Shown one piece after another: positions 11,455 to 23,079 of a stretch of DNA of 64,000 nt. Source of the DNA: Adiantum capillus-veneris (lineage: Eukaryota > Streptophyta > Polypodiopsida > Polypodiales > Pteridaceae); assembly GCA_014529385.2 (NCBI GenBank), contig CM043942.1, positions 18,181,991 through 18,245,990 of the forward strand. The letters are read 5' to 3'. The stretch's first letter is position 1; every line of letters begins with the position of its first letter. Below the pieces are notes generated by a model. It saw only the letters and a program-made list of their open reading frames with translations. It did no database searches and was not told the DNA's origin. Made by a program: the position numbers and the translations under genes.

Positions 11455-13300
11455 TTTTTCGGGCAATCGGGGATCAAGTGAGTGATGCCACACTTAAGAC
11501 AATAGGCATTTACTTCAGTGATCTCCGTATGAGGACATTGTTTGACCAAGTGGTTGTCACAACTTTTGTGACAATTTGTCTCTGGTTGAGGAGATTCTTT
11601 TAGCATTTCCTCTTGGCTATAAGCAAGATTTGACCTAGAAAGCCGCTATTTGCAATGAATCACAATGTCCTTTCGTCCATTTCATACCTTCTTTCTCTCG
11701 ATTGAAACCCAGGAGGTGGAGGTTGTACCGGCCTCACCACTCCATGTGTTTCTCTCACATTTTGTTGCTCCAAAGGGTAGTACTCACTTTGGTTGCTATA
11801 CCACATTGTAGCTGGTATTGGCATTGGTTTATTTGATGCTTCCATCATTGGCATGTATCTCATGCCTACCTGCATTCTAGCACTTGGCAGCGGAGGTTGT
11901 TGTCCTAAGACAAGCTGTGGCCTTAAAACTTCTACTGGTCCTTACGCATTCCCCGTAATGTATCTAGGTGGAGTAGGTGCTTCTGGAACAAGTTGTACAT
12001 ACCTCTCCCTAGCATTTTCCATGCTATAATAGCACTCTTCCTCCGTATGGTTCGTCCATTTTCTCTCAATTTCACACCACTTCGGCTCTCCCGAATCAGA
12101 CCTTACTAGAGGAATCAACCTCTTGACCAAGTCGTCGATAAGCTTTTCTTGATCAATAGGTGCCGTTGGCTTGGCAATGGACTCACTTGTCTGTGAAACA
12201 CTGTGCTGAGAGGATGTGTCATCTCCTTGACTCTTTAAGTCCTTTTCTTTGTATGCCTCATAGTTATCCACTAGATAAAGAGCTTCTTTGATCAACTCAT
12301 TTAGCGTCATTCTCCTTATCATATGCAGATCCTTCTGAAGGCCCGCATGTCTCATTCCCTGGATAAAGATCAGCAGCAGTCGTGCTTGCGTAGGTAATTC
12401 CGCTCTCGAACAAAGCTTAACATATCTCTTGAGCCGTAATGATGCTTTGCGTACTGATTCATTCTCTTTATGTTTGAATCTATGGATTTGTGAGACCGTG
12501 TTGTGAGCAATGCCTTTTGGCGAGAATTCTTCAATAAACTCCTCAAACAGCTCATCTAGGGTCTCAAAATCCCATTTTTCTACCGAGTAGAACCATGTAG
12601 CTGCATCATCTTCTAGAGTCAATCCAAATCTCGCAAACTGTGTCGCAAAATCTGAAACTTCCTCTGCTCTAATTACTCTTCTAAAAGCCGTTACGTGATC
12701 TCTCGGATCTTTATCTCCGGAGTATTTTATGTTTACCCATTTTTGGACTTGGGATGGTCTAACTCGTCGATTGTCTACAAGTCTAACCAGAGACTCTCCC
12801 AATCCTTCTCTCGTTATCTCTCTTGAAGGGAATCCTGGTGGCTCTCTTCTTGGAATTCCTATAGGAATTCTCGTGTTTGGTGGAGGCATTTGTGGTCCTT
12901 CATTGACCAAATATCCACCTCTTTCTAGTACAGTCTGTGGATTTGTGCTTTCTACAACTCTGTATTCTCGTCCATACTTGTCGACAACTATAGATCTCCA
13001 TTGACAGTCGACTTCGTATGTGTAGACATATAAGAGCTTGTAATCCGTTATCTCTTCTAGGTATGGATCTGAGCACCTATAAAGATTGACCTCATTGTCG
13101 TCAATGTATCTATATAGTCCTTCACTCTCATGACCAATCATCCAAACTCTCTCAACAAGATGGATCTTTATCAATTGCAAGTTTGGAAGATCCATTGTGG
13201 GAGGATATTCCTCTATCGTCGGGATCTCCAAGCTTGTGTAAGCTGCATTTAAATCTAGGGTAGACATGATTTCTGGGCTTAAGAGCTTTGCTTGGTTCAA
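11455..13300 (-). pseudogene. Element B gag with zinc knuckles
   Basis: The main ORF (13300-11942, 452 codons) holds a Retrotrans_gag core: VQKWVNIKYSGDKDPRDHV, FARFGLTLEDDAATWFYSV, LDELFEEFIEEFSPKGIAHN, VRKASLRLKRYVKLCSRAEL, LLIFIQGMRHAGLQKDLH. After a stop near 11942 the protein resumes at 11875-11660 (Pro/Met-rich). It then continues at about 11575-11455 with two Cys/His motifs, NCHKSCDNHLVKQC and YCLKCGITHLIPDC, with slightly non-canonical spacing. Gag forms the particle and binds RNA. The ATG at 13300 is preceded by the palindrome-bearing leader. The core is one of the best preserved coding pieces in the window. Confidence 0.85.
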
Positions 13301-15967
13301 GTAGACTTAGTCCACTGTGTTCAAGTTCTTTGGTTAGGGAAAAGTCGAAACTATGTCCCAAACCGCAACCGTTTTGTCACAATTCTCGCAAATTGTCGCT
13401 TTCAGACACCCCTAACTTGCGGATGTATTTTGAGGCCTCAAACGACGTTTTTTTTCAAAGTTGAACTAAATGGTTGCCATAGGCATACATTTAGTTCATG
13501 TTTTGCTCTAAGATCTGTAGAGCCACTCTCAGGCTACGTTTTGATATTAAAAAAATTCTGATCCGATACCGTTTGTGAAAGTTAAGGCCAAAATAGTAAA
13601 ATGCAGTTTAGAATGGTCAAAATGAGTCCAAATTCAATTTTAAAAGAAGATTTGGGATCTCTGTGATAGTGTGAACACTCCTGTATGGTCAAAAGTACAG
13701 TTGGATCCTAAAACTGGCCTAGAGACATCCTACGCGTAGGATGTTTATATGCTCAGAATTTAACAAAATTTGGTCCAGAGACTCCCCTTAAGTCCAGCAA
13801 CACAATGGTATGCTCAGAATTTCATTTGGACCTAAAAATGGCCTCGAGACATCCTACGAGTAGAATGTCTTTTTGCTCAGAATGACTTGAAATTTTCACC
13901 CCAGCTTCTCCTTGATGTGTTGATCACAGTGGTGTGCTCATAGGTTGGTTTGGAGTCCTAAATCAAGTTGGAGACATACTACGCGTAGGATGTCTAACTG
14001 CTCATATTTTGTCCAAACTTGATCCCAAGATTCTCCTAGTGCTCAGCAACACAATGGTATACTTAGAATTGAATTTGGATGCCAATAGGTCAAGATTTGG
14101 GCTGGTTAAGCTTCTAGTGCACTCCAAGAGTAGGATGTCTGACAATTCTTGTCTTTGCTTGGTTAATAGGCCAAACAAGGTCCAAATTCACTTTTGAAAA
14201 AAGTTCAAGAATCCTTGAGACACTGGGAACCTCCCTATATGGCCAAAGTAGAATTTTGACCACTTTATGACCCTGGAGACATCCTACGCGTAGGATGTCT
14301 TTTTGCTCTGTTTCAGCTCAAACTTGCTCTGTAGCTTCCCCTTGATGTGCTAAACTCACAGCTATTTTTACTTTTTGATTCTGACACCTATAGGTTGGTC
14401 AAATCATCAAGAATCTGTTCCAAAGGCCTGATGTCCGTTCTGATGAATTCACTAGACAAATCAACTCCAAATTGGACCAAAATTGACTAGGAGGCTTGCC
14501 TAAGGCTATACAACACCCTGCTATGTCCACAGTTTGAATTTGGCCTCTAAATCATGCCTTAGACATCCTACGCGTAGGATGTCTAAGTGCTCAGAATTGC
14601 CCCAAATTTGAACCACGGACTCTCCTTAAGGTGCTGATCACTGTGGTATGCTCAGATGTTGATTTGGAGTGCTAAATCATGGTGAAGACATCCTACGCGT
14701 AGGATGTCTAAGTGCTTAGAATTGCCCCAAACTTGAGCCACAGCTTCCCCTTGATGTCAGCAACCCAATGCTATGCTTAGATTTGAGTTTGGATGTCAAA
14801 AGACCCCAAAACTAGTTATCCTTCCCTTTTTCAGTCAAAAGTGCTAAAGTCCGTTCAATCTTCACTTTCACTGACCCAAATGAGATAAAATTTATCACAT
14901 GCACTCAAAACATCATGTATAACATGCACATGAAGTCACCCTATGGTTTGGTCTCAAAAATTATGCCTTGGGCACAATTTGGGTAGGATGTCTGGAAATT
15001 CTCGTCTTTTGGATTTGATATGTCAAAATTTGGTCAAATTTCCACTTTCCAGGTGAAAATAGGGTAAAACCTACCTTCTGAACACACAAGTCAACTCAGA
15101 ATTTCAATATTTTCACTAGATCACCCTGTAGACATCCTACGCGTAGGATGCCTACCACTTATTTTTCAGACCGAAGTGTCCCTGATGCTTCCTTATGCTC
15201 TTAGCAAGTGCAAGTATGCTTCACAATTGTAAAAACATGCAAAATTCACTCAATTTAAGCCTTTTTTGAAATTTTACGTTTTTTTGACTCCGCCTTTTGG
15301 CTTTTGGTCAACAAAAATAGGGAAAAACACCCAAGTCAATATGTTGCTAGGGTAAAACCTACCCTTTGAACCCATTGGTGCAGTCAAAATTTTCAAATTT
15401 GGTCTCCAGAACCCCCTTGAGACATCCTACGCGTAGGATGTCTATGTTTACAGAATTGCAAGTTTTCTTCACAGAACCCTTGCAAATGCTCTTTTATATG
15501 CGCAGCATCAGTCAGTCATACAAAAATATCCACAAAAGATTGTTTAATGCATTTTAACCCTCAAAAGCACACTTTTCCGTGATTTCAAATGCAATCAAGA
15601 ACTTTAGCAAATAATTCAGTGCTGAATAGCTCTAGATCAGAATCGGATCACTTACCTAAAGCTACTCCTACAAATCATATGGGGTTTTGCATCTATGAGT
15701 AGAAAAACGCTGAACTGCCACACACGGACTAGTAAACGCTTTTATCACCTCACAAATCACTCGACCACCAACAACTACTCTAATCCACAGATCCTAACTA
15801 AACCTATCTAGTCGCAGACCCTCGGCAAGACACACGCTTCATGGCTATCCACTTGATCGGGGAATATCCTCTTCCGGATCCACTTAAGAAAAACGCTTTC
15901 TTTAGCCGAAACTAAATCAAGCAACCATCACACGAGTGTTAGTAGGAGACCTACTTAGGTCCTTGTG
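13301..15967 (-). repeat. Element B leader with an array of 22-bp palindromes
   Basis: Non-coding leader between PBS and gag. A 22-bp palindrome with half-site GACATCCTACG recurs. Perfect copies start at 14278, 14562, 14687 and 15421. Copies with one or two changes start at 13724, 13848, 13973 and 15131. Half-copies lie at 14118-14139 and 14983-14993. Most are followed by T-rich sequence and CTCAGAATT-like words, so they sit in degenerate tandem units of about 125-150 bp or double that (about 290 bp). No ORF of note. Confidence 0.9.
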
Positions 15968-15985
15968 TCCCCGGCAGTGGCGCCA
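15968..15985 (-). other. Primer-binding site of element B
   Basis: Sense TGGCGCCACTGCCGGGGA, matching the 3' end of plant tRNA-Asp apart from two positions in the middle. It differs from the ectopic copy at 5635-5652 by one G-to-A change at a CpG. It lies immediately inside the 5' LTR. Confidence 0.85.
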
Positions 15986-15986
15986 A

Positions 15987-16942
15987 GGTTGGAGGAGCGA
16001 CTCACACACCCATGAAGTGCATGCAAACACTACCTAGATCAACATAATGTCAATCGAGGACACAGATGACACGATAGGCACACGGAGGAAATCTCTTTAG
16101 CTTGTCAGGCTGAGACCATCCTACACATACAACACTCTGGAAGGCCAACTAAACCACAATCAAGAACCTCACTGCTCTCAACTACACCACCTAGCCACAT
16201 ACACACATACGGAAGGTAACTCACCTAATCATGCCAGATTCATACGAAACTTAAGGAAAACCATCCCCTCACTAGGATACACCTGTCCCTAATCTTCTAC
16301 ACTCAAAACCCTCACTCTAAACCCATCTGCGGAAAACGCGTAGGATGATAGAGCAAAATTCTGAAAGTGCCCAAAACTGAAATTTATGAGTACCTATGCG
16401 TAGCTTATGTCGCCACGATTCTATAGACTACTAGCACGCAAAAAACAGACATCGTTTCATAAACTTACGGCCACAAATAGCTCGTAGATACGTCGACGTG
16501 TGCGCTTCGTCTCGCGTGGAATGCTTGGCGTTGTCGCGTAGCTCTCCTCGAGCCTACAGCAATGGTGCATTCGGATCTCCAATGTGTTGAGCAAGCCGGG
16601 CGTAGCGAGAGGATAAAGCTCACACTCACTCTCTTTCTCTCTCACACACAGTAGACGGCAGCGCTAAAGTTTTGATTATGATAAAAGTCTCCTTTACAAA
16701 ATGACCTAGGTACCTTATATACTAATTCTACCTTAGGTTTAACCAAAAATGGGGTTGAAAGGGTCAAATGGCTTTGTATTTACAATTTGGAAGTGCCATT
16801 GCACCCCGGCTTCTGAAACTAGAATAACTACTCATTACAAATAATGTTTATAGCCATAATCCACAGCATTTCATAACTCGCAAAAGATAATACTTTGGTA
16901 CGAAACTTGAGTTATGTTGTGTTATTGACCCAGCGGTCAACA
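15987..16942 (-). repeat. 5' LTR of element B
   Basis: 956-bp LTR whose right end is GGTCAACA, followed by the ACACA duplication. The U5-terminal TG is mutated to GG at 15987. It carries ACGCGTAGGATG at 16336-16347. A TATATA-containing stretch lies near 16715. Confidence 0.88.
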
Positions 16943-16947
16943 ACACA

Positions 16948-17136
16948 GAAAACTAACAACCTTAATACACGGAGAATAAACACAGTACCTTTGAAAACTG
17001 CATTAACAAAAAAAATACACAGTATAACACAAAATCCTTCTTCTCAACACACACACCCTCCTTCCTTACCTTTCTGACAATTGAAATTGCACCACAAAAG
17101 AAGCACAGAGTGCCATTTAAGCTTAGTGTATGGCAT
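16948..17136 (-). other. Element A leader, PBS-proximal part
   Basis: Remainder of the A leader after removal of element B and its TSD. It is A-rich with no ORF. Its continuity with 3979-4687 is inferred from the shared ACACA duplication. Confidence 0.6.
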
Positions 17137-17154
17137 TCCCGAGTAGCGGCGCCA
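17137..17154 (-). other. Primer-binding site of element A
   Basis: Sense TGGCGCCGCTACTCGGGA, beginning four bases inside the LTR. It matches tRNA-Asp over TGGCGCCG but diverges after it. Confidence 0.7.
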
Positions 17155-17158
17155 AAAA

Positions 17159-17298
17159 TGTGCGCGTAAGCTCAAAGATGACGATGGTGTGTCACTCACC
17201 GCTCTACGCTTGCTTCGTGGAGGATTCTTCGCCGCGAAGAAGAGGGAGACGCCGCGACGCTGCGCTCAACTGCCTCGCCGCCGTCATGCCGCCGCAAT

Positions 17299-17379
<81 letters not shown>

Positions 17380-17700
17380 CACACACACACACACACAAGG
17401 AGATGAAGAAGAAGAAGATGGAGATGGAGATGGAGCAAGAGCACTCTTCAATTGCACAAATGAGAGAATGAGTGAATTTAGGTTTAGTTGGCTTTTATAT
17501 AAGCTAGCCCATTCACACTTGGGTGCCCATGCTTAGCCAACTACTCCCTTGAATGTTCCAGTTAGAGTGCGCCTCTCATCGGCGATCACTCTTACCCTTT
17601 TCCTATTGGACCGACAAGCCCGATAGAGCTGACTCTACCAAGTAAATAATACAACATCCGTCGTAGGTCATATGGTGTCTGTGAGCCGTGAGGGTTAACA
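17159..17700 (-). repeat. 5' LTR of element A
   Basis: 542-bp LTR; sense ends are TGTTAACC and GCGCACA. A TATATAA box lies on the minus strand near 17500. It contains a 77-bp (CT)n tract (17300-17376) followed by (CA)n. At its right edge Copia RNase H sequence resumes at 17701 (ATTGGCAGGC), the base where similarity to Copia E at 35608 begins, which fixes the boundary. Confidence 0.75.
17300..17376. repeat. (CT)n microsatellite
   Basis: Uninterrupted CT dinucleotides inside LTR A, followed by a short (CA)n at 17379-17397. The open frames through it (Leu-Ser or Arg-Glu repeats) are artefacts of the repeat. Confidence 0.95.
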
Positions 17701-18265
17701 ATTGGCAGGCTGTCAAGAGGATTTTTTGCTACCTTAGTGGCACTTTACATCTTGGCTTGTTTTATCCCAAATGGGGATCATTGCCGCCAGACTTACATGC
17801 TTTTTCGGACTCAGATTGGTCTGGTTGTTTTGACATGCGAGTGTCACAAGTGGTTCTTGTTTCATGCTTGGTAGTTCATGTATATCATGGTTGAGCAAAA
17901 AGCAACCTACTGTGGCCACTTCGAGTTGTGAGGATGAGTACAAGGCAGTCTTCACAGCTACGGTTGAGTGTGTATGGCTCAGACGCCTTATGGTTGATTT
18001 GGGTATTGGACAAGACACTGTCAACACTATCTACACTGACAGTCAGAGCGCATTGGCAGTTGCGAGGAACCCAGTTTTTCATGCTCGCACAAAGCACATT
18101 GAGGTGCATTACCACTATGTCAGGGAGAGGCTCTCAGCAGGAGAGATCAGCTTGGCTTATGTGCCAACACAAAACAACCTTGCAGATCTTTTCACAAAGA
18201 CATTGTCTCGTGAGAATCTTGAAGCTTTCCGCAAAGCTTTGGGCTTACTCCCCTTTGTGGATTGA
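17701..18265 (+). pseudogene. Copia copy E': RNase H end of pol
   Basis: C-terminal part of a Copia pol: HAFSDSDWSGCF, then SCISWLSKKQPTVATSSCEDEYKA in a shifted frame, IYTDSQSALAVARNPVFHARTKH and ADLFTKTLS, ending at a stop at 18265. The RNase H acidic residues D (SDSDW), E (SSCEDEY) and D (YTDSQSA) are visible. A frameshift separates the two parts near 17865. The sequence upstream was cut by element A. It is followed by a PPT (18329-18340, AGGGGGGATT) and an LTR shared with Copia E. Confidence 0.88.
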
Positions 18266-18340
18266 TCATGTCCTCAGGGCATGGCACTTCCCTTTACTCA
18301 TGTGCCAGCTCTTGTTCACCGCATCACTCCAGGGGGGATT

Positions 18341-18567
18341 TGTTACCATATACATGTGATAGTGATGTGTGTGAACCCACTAGGACCGCCGGGGCATTTT
18401 CTTCCTCTTTAGGAAGTTTTTTCCCCCGAGCATTGTATATACGCCCATCACTCTAGGGCTATCTATTTTTCCATTGCACACTAAATAACACACTCTCTAT
18501 TGTGTGCCTTGAGCTTCCTTCGTCTTCTCCAAGTTGTGTGTGTTTCTCTGGAACCCTAATTCCAGCA
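18341..18567 (+). repeat. LTR shared by Copia copies E' and E
   Basis: 227-bp LTR, TGTTACCATATAC...TTCCAGCA, nearly identical to 36250-36475. A TATATA box lies near 18436. It is preceded by the E' PPT and followed directly by E gag, so it serves both as 3' LTR of E' and 5' LTR of E. Confidence 0.88.
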
Positions 18568-19599
18568 CAAGGCATTGATGTACATCCTGGTTTTGAGGAT
18601 GTAGACGATGTTGAGGATGTTGCAGGTCTTGCTACAAGGATTTCTGCAATTAGAGTTGTTTTGGCTATGGCAGAACAAGCTCATTGGAATGTAAAGGATG
18701 TGCAGGCTCATGCATTGATTGCATTGTCTGTGAAGCGCACCATTGCTCCTCACATTCGTTCAGCGAAATCTGCAAAACAAGCTTGGGATATTCCATCATG
18801 TCTTTACGCAAGCCGCAATGAGGCTAAAATTTCTTTGTTGTGTAAAGATCTAGAATCCAATATTATGCATGAGGAAGATGATATGGACACTTTCCTTGCT
18901 GGTGTCAAGGATATCAATGAGAAACTTTCTTCTACAGGTGAAGTCATTTTAGACAGTTCCCTTGTGCAGACTATTCTTGATGCCTTACCAGATTCTTACC
19001 AGACTTTTGTTAGTACTTGGAGACTTCTGACCCAAGGAAATCTTGAAGTTGTCAAGTTTGATGCATTATGCACAGTGCTGTTGCAAGAGTCACTTTCTAG
19101 AAAAAATAGGACTAGGCAACGTGCAGTTGAACAAGCTTTAATTGCTTCTCAAAGAAAGGGTGGTAACAGCAATGCAACCACTTCTTATGGTTCTGCTACG
19201 AGTGGCAAAAATTATGTTCCTAATGCTTCTGCTGGCAGCAATTCTTCTGGAAATTTTAGTGATAAGGGCAAAAAGAAGATGCCTTACCATTATTGTAAAG
19301 CTAATGATCACTTGATCAAGCAGTGTCCTAAGTTGAAGGCCAAAGAGGCTAACAAGAAAGAGGATGGTTCCACTGCAAATGCTGGTTCAACTACAAATGC
19401 ATCCATTGTTGTGTCTTCTGTGAAAGGGGACTGTGATGCTGATGTTGATGCAGAATGGGCTTTTAGTGCAAAGTGCACTTACAATCTTGTTGTCCATGAT
19501 GCATGCATGTCAGTTGTTGCAGGTTCACATGTGTTGTGTATCGACAGTGGTGCTACAAAGCACATTACCTCACATCATGAATTGTTCACCTCTCTCTAG
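18568..19599 (+). pseudogene. Copia E gag and protease start
   Basis: The UBN2-type gag core reads AHWNVKDVQAHALIALSVKR, APHIRSAKSAKQAWDI, MDTFLAGVKDINEKL and DALPDSYQTFVSTW. A Ser/Gly/Asn-rich region and a zinc knuckle YHYCKANDHLIKQC follow, in which the first Cys is replaced by Tyr. The protease catalytic segment CIDSGATKHITS (DSGA intact) follows at about 19541. A TAG at 19597 interrupts protease. The true gag start is missing; sequence between the LTR and the gag core is short and has no PBS, consistent with a deletion. Confidence 0.85.
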
Positions 19600-20761
19600 T
19601 CTGTCCCTCATGGGAATTCTGTCACTTGTGCCAACAATGCCTCTTATCTGGTTCAGGGAGTTGGAAAGATTGTGCTTACTACTGCAAATGGAAGTTCTTT
19701 CATGCTTATTGATGCACTTTATGTATCTGGGATCAAGAAGAATTTGTTGTGTGTGTCTGCACTTCCTAGACTTGGACTTGTAGTCAAATTTGTGGATGAC
19801 AGATGTACAGTTCATGATCTCAGTTTTGGTGATGAAATTGTTGCATCTGGCCTTTTGTGTCGTGGGTAGTATGCGCTCATTTTTTATGACAAGTGTGGGA
19901 AAAATTTTGCAAATGCATTTGCACATTCAAGGATTGTTTCATATGCAAAAGTGTGGCATGCACGTTTTGGGCATCTGAATTTTACCAGTTTGCTGCATTT
20001 GCAGAAATCTGATATGGTTGCTTCTTTGCCGCCTCTTGAAACACCTGTCAAACATGTTTGTGAAGGCTCTATTTTGGGTAAGATGCATCATTCAAAGTTT
20101 CGAAAGGATGGTTCAGTTAGGGCCACATGCAGGTTGCAGCCTGTGCATAGTGATGTTTGTGGGCCCATGCAGACTCCATCCTTGGGCAATTATCTGTACT
20201 TCGTGACTTTCATTGATGATTACTCCAGGCATGCATGGGCATTTCTACTTAAAGCAAAGTCCGAAGTTTTTATGTGCTTCAAACAATTTCTCGCTATGGA
20301 TGAAAATGTCTCGAAATGTACTATGGACACTTTCCGTTCCGATCGAGGGGGGGAGTATATGTCTCATGAATTAAATGCATTTCTTGCTAGTCGTGGGATA
20401 AAACACAAATGTATAGTGCCTTATACATCTCAGCAAAATGGTGTTGCTAAGAGGAAAAATAGGTTACTTATGAAAATAGTTCGATGTATGGTCAAAATTC
20501 AAGCTTTGCCACATTCTTTTTGGCTTGAGGCCATCATGTGTACCAGTTATGTACTTAACAGGTGTCCTACGAAAGCTTCGCAGTCTATTACTCCATATGA
20601 AGCATGGCATGATAGAAAGACTTCTATTGAGCACATGCGTGTTTTTGGCTGTTTGGCATATGCTTTGGTGCCACAAACACAGCGCAGAAAGTTGGATGAT
20701 AAGGTTGTCAAATGTATTTTTGTAGGTTATAGTGCTAGAATCAAAGATTACAAGTTATATC
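19600..20761 (+). pseudogene. Copia E protease remainder and integrase
   Basis: Same frame as gag with stops at 19597 and 19867. The pre-integrase motif VWHARFGHLNFTSL, an abnormal Cys pair, then the integrase core: VHSDVCGPM (first Asp), FRSDRGGEY (second Asp) and YTSQQNGVAKRKNR. In the last motif the catalytic Glu of QNGVAERKNR is replaced by Lys. C-terminal Copia sequence follows (EHMRVFGCLAYA, DKVVKCIFVGYS). Element D inserted within YKLY at 20761. Integrase would join element DNA to the genome; the Glu-to-Lys change should abolish that. Confidence 0.88.
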
Positions 20762-21250
20762 TGTTATGGAATTGATATCTTATTATTTATTGCAGTTGTG
20801 ACAGGTGGAAAAGGCTTGACCGAGCTAAGCTATTGCAAAAGGATATCATATTTTATGTACATTTTATTATTCAAGTGCTCTTTATGAGCTTTGGCCATTT
20901 ATGACCGGCCGGCCAGTTTGTACTCAATTTGACCATTCAAGAAATCTATAAATGAAATACGTGCAAGAGGGAAATGGTCACTCTTGCACGGGGGGAGATT
21001 GTACCCAGTGCTTGTGTCTTGTTCTCTCCTCTCCTCTCTTCGCTCTCGCAGTGCCGGCGTAGCGCCCCACTCTAGGAGGTGCGCCTACACGCGTTCTTTC
21101 ACTCTCTCCCGCTCTCTATCTCTCTCTGTTCGCGTATATCGTCGATTATGTGCTCGTGGATTCGCCAGGTATGGAGATTAGTCCGTTTTATGGTTTGTAC
21201 TATATTGTTTTTCGGTATTTTGCAGGGCAGCCACGCATCCGTCTGTAGCA
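20762..21250 (+). repeat. 5' LTR of element D
   Basis: 489 bp. Relative to the 3' LTR it contains about 38 extra CT-rich bases near 21092-21130. A TATAAAT sequence near 20947 and a G-rich run at 20990-20997 are present in both copies. Confidence 0.9.
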
Positions 21251-21251
21251 G

Positions 21252-21263
21252 TGGTATCAGAGC
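21252..21263 (+). other. Primer-binding site of element D
   Basis: TGGTATCAGAGC, the standard initiator-Met tRNA match of plant Copia-type elements, one base after the LTR. Confidence 0.9.
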
Positions 21264-22240
<977 letters not shown>

Positions 22241-22428
22241 GCTATCGTGAACCGCCAACAAACTCCCTCTTTTTCTCACTTTCCCCCTCTACTCTCCCTT
22301 AACGAGCGACTCCAGCTCTCTCTGAAGTCCCAATCACCCTCTCATTCTCTCTTTCTTCCTACCCTCTGATCTCCTTCTTCGACGGCCAATTTCTCACCAT
22401 GCAGGCCCTCGTCACTGACGTGCGGCAG

Positions 22429-22528
<100 letters not shown>

Positions 22529-22951
22529 GTCTGCATGGCATCACCCACCCACCCAGCAATCAGTGGCACCCATCTCGTGGTGCCCACCACCACTCTCTCA
22601 CCTCGTGAAGCCCAAACCACTCACTGGAGATGCAGCCCCTCGTTATCTCCCAGCTCTCGACCACTTGGAAAAGGAGTTGGCTTGCAACCGGTTGTCCTCC
22701 AATGCACAACTCACCAACTGCCATCCAAGTATCTGAAGTAGTGTCGCTCGCGCTCATAGTTGTTGCAGTCCAATAAGTTGTCTCCTCGCTGCATCCCACA
22801 TTCTACAAGGCTTGCATGACCACCCACTGCCAACAACCACAGAAAACAGGGCTGCAGGACGCACCCCCCATCCCTCGCAGGACGCGATGCACACCACCAC
22901 AGAAAAAGAAAAAAAAAAGAGGAGCGGCTGCCATTGGCACCTACCAAAAGT

Positions 22952-23079
<128 letters not shown>

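Larger units (their letters stand above)
4693..16942 (-). mobile_element. Ty3/Gypsy element B, non-autonomous, with an inverted extra LTR
   Basis: A 12.25-kb insertion flanked by identical 5-bp duplications ACACA. In sense (minus) order: 5' LTR (16942-15987), PBS, a 2.6-kb leader with palindromes, gag, protease, a W-[IV]-P-K-rich region, an unclassified stretch, PPT-like purines, 3' LTR (6611-5654), an 18-nt PBS copy, and then a third LTR in inverted orientation (5637-4693). Both outer termini are therefore the U3 end (TGTTGACC). No RT, RNase H or integrase is present, so mobilisation would have needed another element. It sits in the leader of element A. Confidence 0.85.
1..17700 (-). mobile_element. 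Ty3/Gypsy element A (5' part; split by element B)
   Basis: Minus-strand LTR retrotransposon read as 5' LTR (17159-17700), PBS (17137-17154), leader (16948-17136 continuing at 3979-4687), gag (about 1375-3978) and the start of protease at 1-140. The leader is interrupted by element B, which has matching ACACA duplications on both sides (4688-4692 and 16943-16947). RT, integrase and 3' LTR lie left of the window. To the right the 5' LTR abuts Copia RNase H sequence at 17701, so A itself probably inserted into a Copia copy. Gag is frameshifted several times, so A is old. Confidence 0.8.

Noticed and set aside
15968-15985. tRNA gene fragments at the PBS sites (also 21252, 36500, 59041)
   Set aside because: Only 12-18 nt match a tRNA 3' end and each lies just inside an LTR, so they are primer-binding sites.
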